The notes below the pieces were generated by a model that worked only from the letters and a program-made list of their open reading frames with translations, did not search any database and had not been told where the DNA came from. Shown here one piece after another: positions 10,421 to 21,710 of a stretch of DNA of 64,000 nucleotides. The stretch spans positions 32,104,409 through 32,168,408 of the forward strand of contig NC_060065.1 of the NCBI RefSeq assembly GCF_020283565.1. Direction: 5' to 3'. This DNA is from Trifolium pratense. Taxonomy: Eukaryota > Streptophyta > Magnoliopsida > Fabales > Fabaceae. The translations under genes and the position numbers were made by a program. Positions within the stretch are counted from its first letter, which is position 1; each line of letters begins with the position of its first letter.

Positions 10421-13400
10421 TGTTTGAGGTATACATGGATACTATCACTATTAAATTATCCTTGGGGAACGATTCTGGGTACTTAACTGGCATTTACGCT
10501 AGTCCTGTGTATACCTCGAGATTAGATTTATGGAACCACCTTATTGGTCTCAAGAGAGATGTTGATGGCCCATGGTTACTGATGGGAGATTTTAATGACA
10601 TTATCCACCCAAGCGAGCAAAGAGGTGGTAATTTTTCTCAATCAAGGGCAGCAGCGTTACTGAATGTCTGGATAGTTGCAATCTTGTTGAGGTGACCTCG
10701 ACTGGTGGTAACTTCACATGGAATAGACCTTGCGCTGGGAATCGTATGGTTTACCGTAAGCTGGATAGGGCCTTAGCTGATGTCCCTTGGCGCATGGCCT
10801 TTCCAGATGCTTATGTCGAAGTGCTTTGTAAATTCCATTCTGATCATAATCCTTTACTTCTTAGATGCGGTCTCCCTCTACAAGATTATGGTCCTAGACC
10901 CTTCAGATTTGAGGCAGTGTGGACTACCCACCCTAACTACTCTAATATTGTCCAGAAGGCCTGAGGAAAATCTACATCTGATATAGTTATTTGTCTTCGG
11001 CATGTTCAGGAAGATTTTATTCTTTTCAACAAGGATATTTTTGGTAATATCAGAAAGAGGAAAGAGCAAATTGAGCGCAGATTGAAAGGGATTCAAAGAG
11101 CCTTAGAACGGGTAGACTCAGCGAGACTCATTTACCTGCAGCGGGAGCTCCAACATGATTATGATGTGAATCTAGGTCAGGAAGAAATTCATTGGTATCA
11201 GAAAGCTAGAGAGGATTGGATCAAGCTAGGCGATCGGAATACAAAATACTTTCATACCAGAACTATTATTCGAAGGAAGAGAAACAAAATCCACGGCCTC
11301 CATCTACCAGGCGGTATTTGGTGCACTGATGATACGACTCTCCGGGAAGAAGCTCATAAGCACTTTAAGAACCTTTTTTGCACTCAAAACCCGTATGACC
11401 ATAATGATTTGAATGATTTACCCGAGGCTCCTATCCTCAATGATGAAGCATGTCAATCTCTTACTCAGCAGGTTACTAGGGAAGAAGTCACTCAAGCTTT
11501 GAACCAAATGCATCCTTTCAAGGCCCCCGGTCCCGATGGCTTCCAGGGTATCTTCTTTAAGCAGTATTGGCATATAGTTGGAGATGATGTTGTTCACCTC
11601 ATTGCAACTGCCTTTGAAACCGGAAGGTTCCCACCTACCCTTTCAGAGACACTTATTGCCTTAATTCCCAAGGTTGACTGCCCAAAGAACTTTAAGGAGT
11701 TTCGACCCATCAGTCTCTGCAACACTATTTACAAGCTTATCACGAAGATTATGGTTAATAGATTGCGACCTTTCCTCAATCAGATAGTTGGTCCTTTTCA
11801 AAGTAGCTTCCTGCCTGGCAAAGGGACAACCGATAATGCAATCATTCTCCAAGAAGCAATCCATTCTATGAGGAAATCCAAAAGGAAGAAGGGTGATATG
11901 GTTTTCAAAATCGACCTTGAGAAAGCCTACGATAATGTTAGCTGGGATTTCCTTCAATTCTGCTTACAAAGAAGTGGTTTCCCTCCCATAACGACCAAGC
12001 TGATTATGTTTTGTGTCTCTAGTTCCTCGTTGGCTATTCTATGGAATGGTCGTCGCCTCCCGAGTTTTACTCCTACCAGAGGATTAAGGCAAGGTGACCC
12101 GCTATCACCTTACCTCTTTGTAGTGTGCATGGAATGTTTATCACAGGCTATAATAAAAGTAGTTGGTGATGGCTATTGGAAACCAGTGAGACTTTCCAAG
12201 AATGGTCCCCCTCTATCTCACTTATTCTTTGCTGATGATGTCCTCCTTTTCTCCAAGGCCACAAACTCTCAAGCTCTAAAGATTGCTACTATTCTGACTC
12301 GTTTTGCTAACTGCTCAGGATTAAAAGTCAATGTAACTAAGTCGAAGGTATTTTTCTCTCCCTCCACCCCGCAGGGAAAAATAAACACCATTGTGACCAA
12401 CACAAGCATAAATCGAACTCATTCGCTGGAAAAATATCTTGGTTTCCCCATGATGCATGGCCGCTTACAGAGAAGGGACTTTGAGTTTTTAGAAGAAAAA
12501 ATTAGCCAAAAACTTGCTAGCTGGCAACACAACTTGCTGAATAAGGCAGGTCGCATGACTTTGGTTAAATCAGTGTTGAACTCTATTCCAAACTACTACA
12601 TGCAGGTGGCTTGGCTGCCTCAGTCTACCTGTGACTCTATTGATAGAATGGCACGTAACTTCTTATGGAAAGGAACATCCAACAAGGGCATCCATTTGGT
12701 TGGCTGGGACAAGATAACTAAACCTAAGAAGTTAGGTGGACTCGGAATTAGGAAAGCTAGAGAGGCTAATACTTCTCTCCTGGGCAAGTTGGTTTGGAGT
12801 ATGCACCAGAATTGTGACACGCTTTGGGTCCAGGTTTTGAGACACAAGTATTTGAATGATGACATGTTTCTTACTATTACTAAAAAATCTGGCTCTATTA
12901 CTTGGAATGCTATCATGAAGGCTCTCTTGGCCCTCAAGGATGGTTTTCAATATCGTTTGGGCGATGGCAACTCTTCCTTTTGGTATACGAATTGGTCGGG
13001 CATTGGCAATCTAGCGAACCAAGTTATGTATGTAGACATCCACGACTTGCAAATGAGAGTTCGAGATGTTTATATTGATGGTAAATGGAACTTTAACTTG
13101 CTCTACACGACAATTCCAGTGGACGTCATGGACCACCTAAAATTGCTTCCTGTTTGCTTGAATTCTCAAGTTGTTGATCGTTATACTTGGAAAGGGAACC
13201 TAAATGGGCTTTATACTGCTAAGGACGGTTATTCCTGGCTTAACCGTTCTGCTTTTACTGACAATGCCACAAATGATATCACCAGGAATTGGGTTTGGCA
13301 CATCCCAGCACCGGAGAAGATAAAGTTCCTTATTTGGACAGCTCTCCATAATGCCCTTCCAACTAAAACTATGCTTTCCCATCGAGGTTTGCTTCAGGTT

Positions 13401-14237
13401 AACTTGTGTCCTAGATGCAACATTGAGGAAGAGACAACCTTACACTGTTTAAGAAATTGTGAGTTCATAAAGTGTTTATGGAAAGCTATCGGTTTTGTGG
13501 ACCAGACATTCTTCCAGGGTGATAATTTGTATGGATGGCTGCGCAATGGCATAGATGGTCCCTCTAGTTTTCTGTTTCTAGCTGCAGTGTGGTGGATTTG
13601 GCGCGCGAGGAATCTCCTGTGTATGGAAAATGAAGTAACCTCTTACTTTACTCTCAGGACGAACACCGAGAACCTGACTCAACTGCTAAGAACGTGTTTT
13701 CTTAAACCTAACATAAGTCCAACCACTACAATGGTTCGCTGGAATGCACATGGTGGTATCGGGATGATTCTGAATGTTGATGGGAGTAGCATCGGCAATC
13801 CAGGTATCTCTGGCTTCGGAGGTTTGATTCGGAACTCTGACGGGGCGTGGGTGCACGGTTTTGCTGGAAATATAGGCTTTTCGAATATCCTTCACGCGGA
13901 ATTATTGGCAGTGTACCATGGTTTAGTTTTGGCGTGGGAGCTGGACATTAAGGATTTGTGGTGCTATTCTGACTCCAAAATCGTGATTAAGCTATTATCT
14001 AATCATGTAAATGAGTGGCACCACTATGCAGCGATTATCTATAACATTAAGGATCTTCTCACTAGAAACTGGAGGGTTAGGTTGTTGCATACTCTTCGGG
14101 AGGGGAACACTTGTGCAGATTTCTTGGCCAAGTTTGGAGCTCGCAACCCTGAAGCTTATTCTCCTATGGCTGTTCCGCCGGATGGAATGAGTCTTCTCCT
14201 ACTAGCTGATGCTAGTGGGACTATTTTTTCTAGATAA
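10421..14237 (+). pseudogene. LINE ORF2, rest of endonuclease, reverse transcriptase, zinc region and RNase H
   Basis: Continues the endonuclease (MGDFNDII near 10580; FHSDHNPLLL near 10835). A one-base loss near 10665 moves the frame, and TGA at 10962-10964, where a Trp codon is expected, stops it; from 10965 to TAG 14235-14237 it is open. The RT carries KAPGPDGF (about 11522), FRPISLCN, the GLRQGDPLSPYLF box (about 12085) and FADD (12228-12239). CPRCNIEEETTLHCL (about 13410) is the zf-RVT region between RT and RNase H. RNase H shows NVDGSSIGNP (Asp at 13779), HAELLAVYHG and YSDSKIVIK, the acidic catalytic set. An RNase H after RT is usual in plant L1 elements. The frame is dead in this copy. 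Confidence 0.93.
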
Positions 14238-14276
14238 TTTTCCTTTTATCTTTTCCTTTTTTCTTCATCTTGTACC

Positions 14277-14288
14277 AAAAAAAAAAAA
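14277..14288 (+). other. Poly(A) tail of the LINE
   Basis: Twelve A residues, 39 bp after the ORF2 stop, following a T/C-rich 3' UTR. This marks the 3' end of the LINE. Confidence 0.75.
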
Positions 14289-16190
14289 GAAATACAAAGT
14301 GATGGTAATTTTTAACCCTATTAATTTTTTTTTTTTGACGAAAACCTTATTATATATCTAATATATATATCAAATAATTTATTGTATTTAAATAATTGCA
14401 TGAAATTTTATAATGTTCTGTTATTTTATTGAATAAACCTTATTATATTTTATTGTGTTAGTTTAATTGCATCCAATGATGTGTTGTCACATCATTTAAT
14501 GAATGTGACATGTCATGTGTTTTTAAACATAGAAAAATGCTATTTCTCACAACAAAAGAAATCCCGAACTCTTCCCGAATGATGTGTCAACTGTCAAGCT
14601 AATACTGGTGTATTTGGTTTCTTTCTCCATCCTTTCCCTATGTGACTATTCTACTCTCATCTCCAACGTGTTGGTATATTTGTCGTGGTTCTTCTACCTT
14701 CGTCGTCTCCATTTTCCATTGCGAATTGAATTGAATTGAGATTTTCTCTATAAATTGAATCAATTTGCGGTTATTTGTCGGCTATTTTGTCGATTGTCAA
14801 TATTTCTTTCATCTTGTTAAGAAAATAAATACTGCGTTTAAGTTCCAGAAGAGTTACCTAATTAAAAAAAAAAGTTCTAGAAATTAGTAATTACCGTGGA
14901 CAAGATATTAAGTGATTTAACAATGTTTTTAAATGTGTATTTTACTGATAAGCAACAACAAAGATTTTCTGGTTTTTTCTTGCAGTTCCTTGTTGCTACT
15001 TCATTGTGTGTCTTCGATTCACGTTGTGCTGAAAACGAAGGGGAAGATAGTGTGAGTCGGTTATTGAATGGAAGAGAAGACAAACTGAAGTACAATGATG
15101 TCTAGATCTAGAAAAACAGAGCCTACGGAAATTTTAACATTTTTATTCAACACCCATGATTTTCGGTCAAACTTGAATTTTATTGGTTAAGGGTTGATTC
15201 GGTAGCTATTCGTGAATACAGCTCTCGTGATAAATAGCATTGCTGTTAAACATAATACATGATGTGTTGGTGTGTTGTTGGTTGTATGTGTAAAATAACT
15301 TTACACTGACGATACATATAAATTAAATTCATGATAAATATCACATAAAAAAATAAAGTTATGCACACATTTGGTGAAAATATAAATAAATATAACATGT
15401 AAAGTATTTATTTCTTCTCATATAAAGATTATTTTAATAAATTGTTTGGGGAAGAAGTCTCTGAGAGACATGGAATAAAATTGATTTTTTTCCCAAAATA
15501 TACTCATGACCCCCTCTAATTTCCCGTAATACCCCCTCTCAAATTTATTTCCCGTAATATCCCTCCCAGAGGACAACATCTGACGGTGCAGAAAGGAGAG
15601 GGAGTAGCGACACTCCCAATGTCGCCATTGACCTTGGGTAGCGACGGTTAGAACGTCGCTATTGACCAAGGTATTTTTTTTTTGTTTTTTTTGTTATGGT
15701 TATGTATTGGTGTGATGTTATTTTTTATACCAAATAATTATATAAAAATAAGTAATATTTTATTTTTTTAACTTTTTTTTAATTAAAATAAGATATTCAT
15801 TCATTCAAACTAATAGAGTACATTATATACAAACACAAATTCAACATTAATGAATATGCGAAAAAGCATAAAAACTGTAATCGCATATGCCTAAACATAT
15901 ACAAAAGCAAAAAATAACTGCCCACAAAAGCACAACACTACCTTTGAAGTTGGTGTTAACAACTTGCTACATAATATGCAAGATGTCCGGACCGAAACAA
16001 ACTAGAACGTTCTTAGGAACAAGATAACATTTTAATAAGTAATAGTTTACAAACTCCATCCACGTTAGGAATCCAAGGACACACTAGATCAAGATATGTG
16101 TTTACATATATAGCAAACATATATTAAAATTGGCATAGAGATTACATATATCAAAATTATGTAACACTATAAAATCTATTGTTAAAGAGG
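14289..16190. other. Gene-free interval
   Basis: AT-rich DNA without a convincing coding exon. Around 15575-15672 there is a short GC-richer patch with two related GTCGC(C/T)ATTGACC segments (15622 and 15653), probably a transposon remnant. 15780-16080 is A-rich on this strand and unassigned. Short open frames at 14877-15105 have no family signal and were not called. Confidence 0.5.
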
Positions 16191-16361
16191 AGTGCTAGTA
16201 ACACACTCTTTAACAAACACACTCTCTTCTATTGGTTAAAATTTATATGGGTCTCATAAAAGTTATATGGGTCCACATTTTTTTATGGGACCCATGTGAA
16301 TTTCAACCAATAAAAGAGAGTGTGTTGGAGTGTGTTTATTAAAGAGTGTGTTCCTAGCATT
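16191..16361. mobile_element. MITE with long imperfect terminal inverted repeats
   Basis: The left arm AGTGCTAGTAACACACTC and the right end GAGTGTGTTCCTAGCATT are inverted repeats. The similarity extends inward through a block with CCAATA(A)AAGAGAGTG and ATGGGTC, so most of the about 170 bp folds on itself. It has no coding capacity. The target duplication is not clear: the flanks share only a loose ATTGTTAAA. Confidence 0.6.
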
Positions 16362-16733
16362 ATTCATTGTTAAAAAAGCCAAAACAAACGGGCCTAATTT
16401 TTATTACAACTTTTAGCTCATACTTTTTAATGAACTCTTGTGTACTTAATTTTGAATGATTTTTGTATACATGTTTATAGTATTATAAAAACCTCTCCCA
16501 CAAAAATTTAGAATTATTTTTTTAACATAAAATTAATTATTTATGAAATTTTAGGTGCAAAAAACTAAAAAAATTGGGAAGCTCTATTATGCACCTTTTT
16601 TTTTTTTTTAAGTGCACCCTATATTTTACAGGCTATAGCAGGTTGCACTCTTTTATGTTCATGTAACAATTATGGCTCAACGGAGGAGGAAAGAAGAAAG
16701 AAAAAACAAATATAGAAATGAGAGAGGTATTGT

Positions 16734-16855
16734 GGCAATTAACCTAGTGGCGCTATAATATCACCTTTAAAAGTGAATAAACGGGAGTACTCAGGTTCGA
16801 ACCCCAGTCCTTGCAATAATTTGCAATGTCACTGCCAATTGAGCTATGCTCACGG
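16734..16855 (-). mobile_element. tRNA-derived SINE (legume type)
   Basis: Read on the minus strand, it begins CCGTGAGCATAGCTCAATTG with the A box TAGCTCAATTGGCAG. The B box GGTTCGAACCTGAG follows about 50 nt later, then a tRNA-unrelated tail ending in CACTAGGTTAATTGCC. These are internal Pol III promoter boxes of a SINE; it cannot fold as a complete tRNA. The same family head reappears at 63784. Confidence 0.75.
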
Positions 16856-16861
16856 ATACAT

Positions 16862-17333
16862 TTGCTTGCACTTTCTTTCCCACTAAATTAGGAAACAACA
16901 TTCGTTAGGAAAAAACATTCGAGCTTCATTTTTTTTAATGGTAAATCTACTTATGTGATTTGTTCTTATTGATCACTAAATAAATACCCTAAATTATAAA
17001 GAGGTAGAGTAACTTTCACCTAAACCCTCCCTTTCTATAAAATGTGTGTGATACAATATTACGGTTTAAAAACCTCATTGTCAATATGTTACTATCTCTC
17101 AAAATATGACTCAAACCCTCCTATCTCACATCTATATCCTTATTCAATTTCATTTCATCTTTCTTTCTCTCATGTTTCCACCGAATATTACTTTAAACAT
17201 GCCATGTCCTATTCAAAGAGTGATAATTTTTTGTGATGTAAATAAATGAAATTCCATGTTTGTTGTATAATGTAGTGCATTGTTAAAAATCGTAAAAATT
17301 CTACAAACAAAAAAATAACTTTTATATATTAAT
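16862..17333. other. Gene-free interval
   Basis: AT-rich DNA. I see no exon or repeat structure that I can name. Confidence 0.4.
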
Positions 17334-17476
17334 AGTTAGTTGGTTCAGTGGTGATTGACGCTGAACTTGGTAAGAACGATCACGGTTCAATCCCCGCAAC
17401 TGTGATTGGAAGGAGACTGGAACCACATGTCAGAACTGGTCTCAAATCAGATTAAATTGGTGGTGAAAAAAAAACT
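17334..17476 (+). mobile_element. tRNA-derived SINE, plus orientation
   Basis: Starts AGTTGGTTCAGTGGTGATTG (A-box-like), with the B box CGGTTCAATCCCCG near 17384, a tRNA-unrelated body, and ends AATTGGTGGTGAAAAAAAA. The head and the TGGTGAAA tail are typical of a common legume SINE family. Confidence 0.65.
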
Positions 17477-17590
17477 TTTATAAGAAAATGTTACCATTAA
17501 AATCAACCAATCAAATAGTTAATTAACTAAAATCAAGTTTAACCACATTTCACTTAAAAAGTTAATAAATTTCATTACTTTTTTTTCTTT

Positions 17591-17697
17591 CACCACCATG
17601 GATCTGATAATATGGTTCGGTGATCAGTTTTAGCATCAAGTGATGTCAGTCTTCTCTCTATCAAATCTAATATCAATCACCACTGAACTAACTAACA
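17591..17697 (-). mobile_element. Diverged SINE copy, minus orientation
   Basis: On the minus strand it begins GTTAGTTCAGTGGTGATTG and ends CCATGGTGGTGAAAG, matching the head and tail of the copy at 17334-17476. The B-box part is lost or diverged. The two copies form an inverted pair with a spacer of about 115 bp. Confidence 0.5.
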
Positions 17698-18070
17698 ATT
17701 GGTATAAATTCCATTACATTAAAAGAACATATTGTTAAAAAAATTGAGTTTAATTTTGACTAGAACTATTTTTTTATCTACTTATCTTACCGTGGGACTT
17801 TATAATTATTAATTACTCATACTTTATACCACATTCTCGTAAGAATAGGAAGATTAATTAACTTAACTCCGAAATAAAATAAAATAATCCCGTTTGTAAT
17901 GCTTATCGCTTTTTGAAATGAAAAAATAACCGTTGCAACGTAAACCCACACACTCCCAAACACATCACAAACGCAACAAACTCCAACGGCCACTTCTCTT
18001 TCTATCACAACAACACAAACCCTTTCTTCTTCTTTCCTCTGTCACTCAATTTCAACTTCAACTTTCTACA
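17698..18070. promoter_or_regulatory. Upstream region and 5' leader of the QWRF gene
   Basis: 373 bp between a SINE and the ATG. The last about 130 bp (17940-18070) is rich in CAC, AAC and CTTC triplets with few G, as in plant 5' leaders. A TATA box is not obvious; AAATAAAATAAAATAATCCC near 17873 is a weak candidate. Confidence 0.35.
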
Positions 18071-21000
18071 ATGCCAGAAATCACCACCGTCAATGTCTCC
18101 GACAGCCCTACTCCTCCTCCACCACCGCCACCACCACCAACACAGAACCGTCGACCAAGAACCCGTGAAGTCAGCTCCAGATTCATGACACCATCTGCTT
18201 CCACCGCTCAGAGACGTCAACAACGAGACGATTCCGACGACGAGAATTCCGAATCATCGTTCCCAATTGGTTATTCTTTTCAGAAAAAACAACAACAACA
18301 AAGAGTTGTTAAGCTTTTCAAAGAATCAACTAATAGGGTTTTTGAAAATCCACCAAACCCTAATCCCAATCCCAATTCCAACCCTAATTCAAATTCTAAT
18401 TATAATTCTCATCATCCTCCAAAATCTTCATCTTTTTCAAGAAGTGGAATCAATTCTACACCTTGTGCTTCTAGACCTGATACTCCAACTCCTACAATTT
18501 CTGTTTCTTCAAGATATAGACACACTCCACAACATAGGTCAATCAATTCACGTTCTTCAGCTGCTACGAAATCGATTCAATCTAGAGGAAATTCGATTTC
18601 TTTGCATTCACATGATGATATTGGGATTAATTGTAGTACACAGTCACTTCCTGAACTGTGTTCTGAGAATGATAAAAATGTGTTGATGAAAGAATCTAAT
18701 GTGTTAACTGGATCTGTGGCTGAGAAAACTGGTAACACTTTGTCGCGTTCGGTTAGTTTGAGTTCTTCTGGGATTGATCATTTAAGAGGGTCTGAAAAGC
18801 AACATGGTTCTGTTATAAAGCAGAGTGGATTTGGGAATCAGTCGTTGGATCGTGGTAAGATTGGAGGACTTCATTTGCCGCCGGTGGTTCCTCAGTTTGC
18901 GAAACCTGTGGTTGATACAAGGAAAGGGAAGAAAGGGTCTAGTCATCAGGAAGATGTGCATTCGTTAAGATTGTTTTATAATCGGTATCTGCAATGGAGA
19001 TTTGCCAATGCAAGAGCTGCGTGTGCGATGAAAGCTCAGCAAAAAGAATGCGAGGTCTGTTGTTGCCTACATTTTATTTCCTGGTTATTGACAAGTTGCA
19101 AATGTATAAATAGTATCAGTAATTTAGTCTTTGCTTATATCCTCTTGTATGCTTGAAACTTTCATGATGAAGTATATATAGAGATTGATAGATAGATAGA
19201 TATAGTCTTTTGTGGAAATGAATCTTGCTGAATTGTGTGGTTTTATCATGTTGTTGGCTATTATCTGATAAAGAGATATGAGCTAGTGAGAAGTTGCACG
19301 GTGTTATTTCGTGGCAGTTTAATTATATATCAAGGATTACTTTGATGCCAAATTAGTTGCCCCTTCGGAAGATGCTTCCCAGCCAATATGCTAACAAGCT
19401 CAAAACAGTTTGCATAGGTTTGTCAAATTATCATTGTTTAACAAACAGAAAATTGGTTCTTGGGATCTGATATATGAACCAATAACTCTACTGATAGCTA
19501 CTAGATAATGAAATTGGAGATTAAAGAAGACCATAATTTGTGACAATATCCTATGTCCCTAACTAAACTAATAGTACTGTTACTAGGAAATTGGTAGACA
19601 TGGTTGACCCAGAGTTGTGCCAAGTTGCCAACCAGTAGTTATGTATGTAGTATCAGTGACTTCTCTCTGTAACATGAATAATGCAAGAGGAACATCTGAT
19701 ATACAGCCTGTGCAAGAAAATATTTAAAAGGTTGTGTTGATCAGGAATCACAATTATCTGGCCAAGCAGTGCTTAGTTTTACTTATATTCTGTTGTTTGA
19801 ACAAGAGGAATTTAGAGAGGGCATGTCATGATTTATAAGCAAGAAGGGGAATCTCTATGATATGCACAAGTAACTTGGATGAAATGCTAAAATGACACTG
19901 ATTATAGCTTGAAAGATATTGTCATCAACTTTTTATCTTATTTTATTGGACAGTTGGATGTTCTGATATAATTACAATAATCGAAATATATATGTATAGG
20001 AAAAAAGGCTGAAATCTCTATCCCCACTCAAGAACTGTTCTGACCCAAATTATGTAGTTTTTATTTGAGTGTAATGGCTATCACATCTTCATTTACTCTT
20101 TTGTTATTCATACCTCTCTTTTGCATGTTTACATTCACTTTCACTCTGTTCTGATACAGTTTAAAATCTTACGCTGTGCTTTACAATTTAACCACCATAT
20201 GCTCTTCTTGTCACTTTTTATTTATCCTCTTCTTTATCCTTGCAGAAAGCACTATTTTCCCGTGCAATGAAAATATCAGAAATGCGTAATTCTGTGAACA
20301 GGAAACGCATAGAACTCGAGCTTTTGCGGAGATCGAAGACCCTATCAATAGTTCTTGAAGCTCAAGTAAGGCCACCAATGATTTTGAATGCTTCTTTTAT
20401 TTTTTTGTCAATAGAGCAATACTTCCTGACTGTGATACGGGAAATTCTTTATTGCTTTATGATTTTTTATTGCTAGAATGTTGAAGTCTACATGGCATCC
20501 TTTTTTCCAACATAACCACCTCCTGCAACTAATATATCTTGAGGTGGAATTGAAAACATACTGGTTTCTTTGCGGCCAATTATAATTTCCTTTGTGAATG
20601 CCTACTAAGTAATATGTATACTTTTATGGATGCAATTACAGATTCCATATCTTGATGAGTGGTCTGCTATGGAAGAAGATTATTCTGTTTCCATCACTGA
20701 AGCAATTCAAGCTTTGTTGAATGCCTCAATGCAACTTCCAACTGGTGGCAATGTTAGGGTATGATTAAACATTCAACTAGCACTATTTTCTTTCTTCTAT
20801 GCTTATTCATTGGGATAGTCTGCAATTTCTAATTCGCAAAAATGTATAATGCCACAGGTTGATGTAAGAGAGGTGGGGGAGTCGCTGAATTCAGCACTAA
20901 AGGTGATGGAAACAATTGTCTCCAATACCCAAAGATTAATGCCAAAGGTTAGTCATGTGAAAGAATGTCTACACAACTGTTTAGAAATGCACTTTTTCCC

Positions 21001-21377
21001 TTTCAAACCATCGGTTTGGTATTCCATGGTCCACCATTCCACTTCCACCGCACTAATAATTTTTTTCTTTTCAAAAACACCAGGCAGAAGAAACAGATAC
21101 CTCTATTTCAGAATTAGCCAGAGTTGTTGGAGGAGAAAGAGCACTTATTGAAGAGTGTGGAGGTTTATTGTCAAAGACACATAAATCACAGGTTTGTCTT
21201 TCACACCACCCTTCCATCGTTACCGTAATGACCGAATTCCAGTTATCTATAGAATGCTTGTTTATCTCCAGCAGTCCATATTAATGTGGAAAGCGCTGTA
21301 TTTTTTAGGTGGAGGAGTGTAGCTTAAGAGCTCAGCTAATCCAACTAAATTCAATTTCCCATAAGAACAAAGAATAA
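18071..21377 (+). CDS. QWRF motif-containing protein (AUGMIN subunit 8-like microtubule protein)
   Basis: Six coding exons with canonical GT-AG borders, all phase 0: 18071-19054, 20246-20365, 20642-20758, 20858-20947, 21084-21191, 21309-21377. They give 495 aa. The start [11 protein letters not shown] sits after a C-rich leader. The N-terminal half is disordered and basic: a poly-Pro run, an Asn/Pro repeat (about 98-112) and many Ser/Arg. The family signature [10 protein letters not shown] lies at 306-315 (QWRF 308-311), followed by helical exons ([40 protein letters not shown]). The family (EDE1, AUG8, QWRF1-9) binds microtubules and works with augmin or in division-plane and organ-growth roles. 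The last exon core is repeated at 21598-21642, so the true C-terminus is uncertain. Confidence 0.9.
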
Positions 21378-21597
21378 CAAGCAACTCATAATTCAATTTC
21401 AAGTCAACTGTGGAAATACCACACACATTTGATGTTGTTGATAGATTGTTGAGCATCGACAGTACAAGACCTGCAGATTCAGTTCTCTTTCACATTCTTT
21501 GTCCATTTGTTGAGAAAGGAGGGGGGAGAGTTCACATTCTTTATTCATTAGTTGAGAAAGGAGGGGAATGAGAATGACCATGATCAACCATGCAAAT

Positions 21598-21642
21598 GAG
21601 TGTAGCTTAAGAGCTCAGCTAATCCAACTAAATTCAATTTCC
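21598..21642 (+). repeat. Second copy of the last QWRF exon core (45 bp, exact)
   Basis: 45 bp identical to 21315-21359 (part of the last coding exon), 283 bp downstream. The first copy continues to HKNKE-stop; this one, in the same phase, would continue about six codons to a TAG near 21662. Between them lie two near-identical segments with TTGTTGAGAAAGGAGGGG and TTAGTTGAGAAAGGAGGGG, showing further local duplication. It may be an alternative 3' exon or the original end. Confidence 0.75.
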
Positions 21643-21683
21643 AGTGTAATCTTATCGGTGTAGGGCTGAGCCAATTCAGCATG

Positions 21684-21710
21684 CTCTCTCTCTCTCTCTC
21701 TCTCTCTCTC
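21684..21710. repeat. (CT)n microsatellite
   Basis: CT dinucleotide repeat of about 27 bp, continuing into a C-rich tract. Confidence 0.9.

Larger units (their letters stand above)
1..14288 (+). mobile_element. L1-type LINE retrotransposon, interrupted by a nested Sirevirus
   Basis: A plant L1-clade LINE whose 5' end lies before the window. What is seen: the last codons of an ORF1-like frame (3-152), then an ORF2 with an APE-type endonuclease, a reverse transcriptase with an FADD catalytic box, a Cys/His region and a C-terminal RNase H domain, then a 12-A tail at 14277-14288. The element is cut at 455/10421 by a 9960-bp LTR retrotransposon, and the 5-bp duplication CAATG (451-455 and 10416-10420) marks the event. 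Besides the insertion, ORF2 has one frameshift near 10665 and one TGA at 10962-10964, so this copy cannot make ORF2 protein. The LINE target duplication cannot be tested because the 5' end is missing. Confidence 0.93.

Noticed and set aside
16734..16855. A functional tRNA gene (A and B boxes present)
   Set aside because: The acceptor stem does not pair, the boxes sit in a SINE body, and a tRNA-unrelated tail follows. The same holds for the boxes near 17340, 22930, 50850 and 63790.
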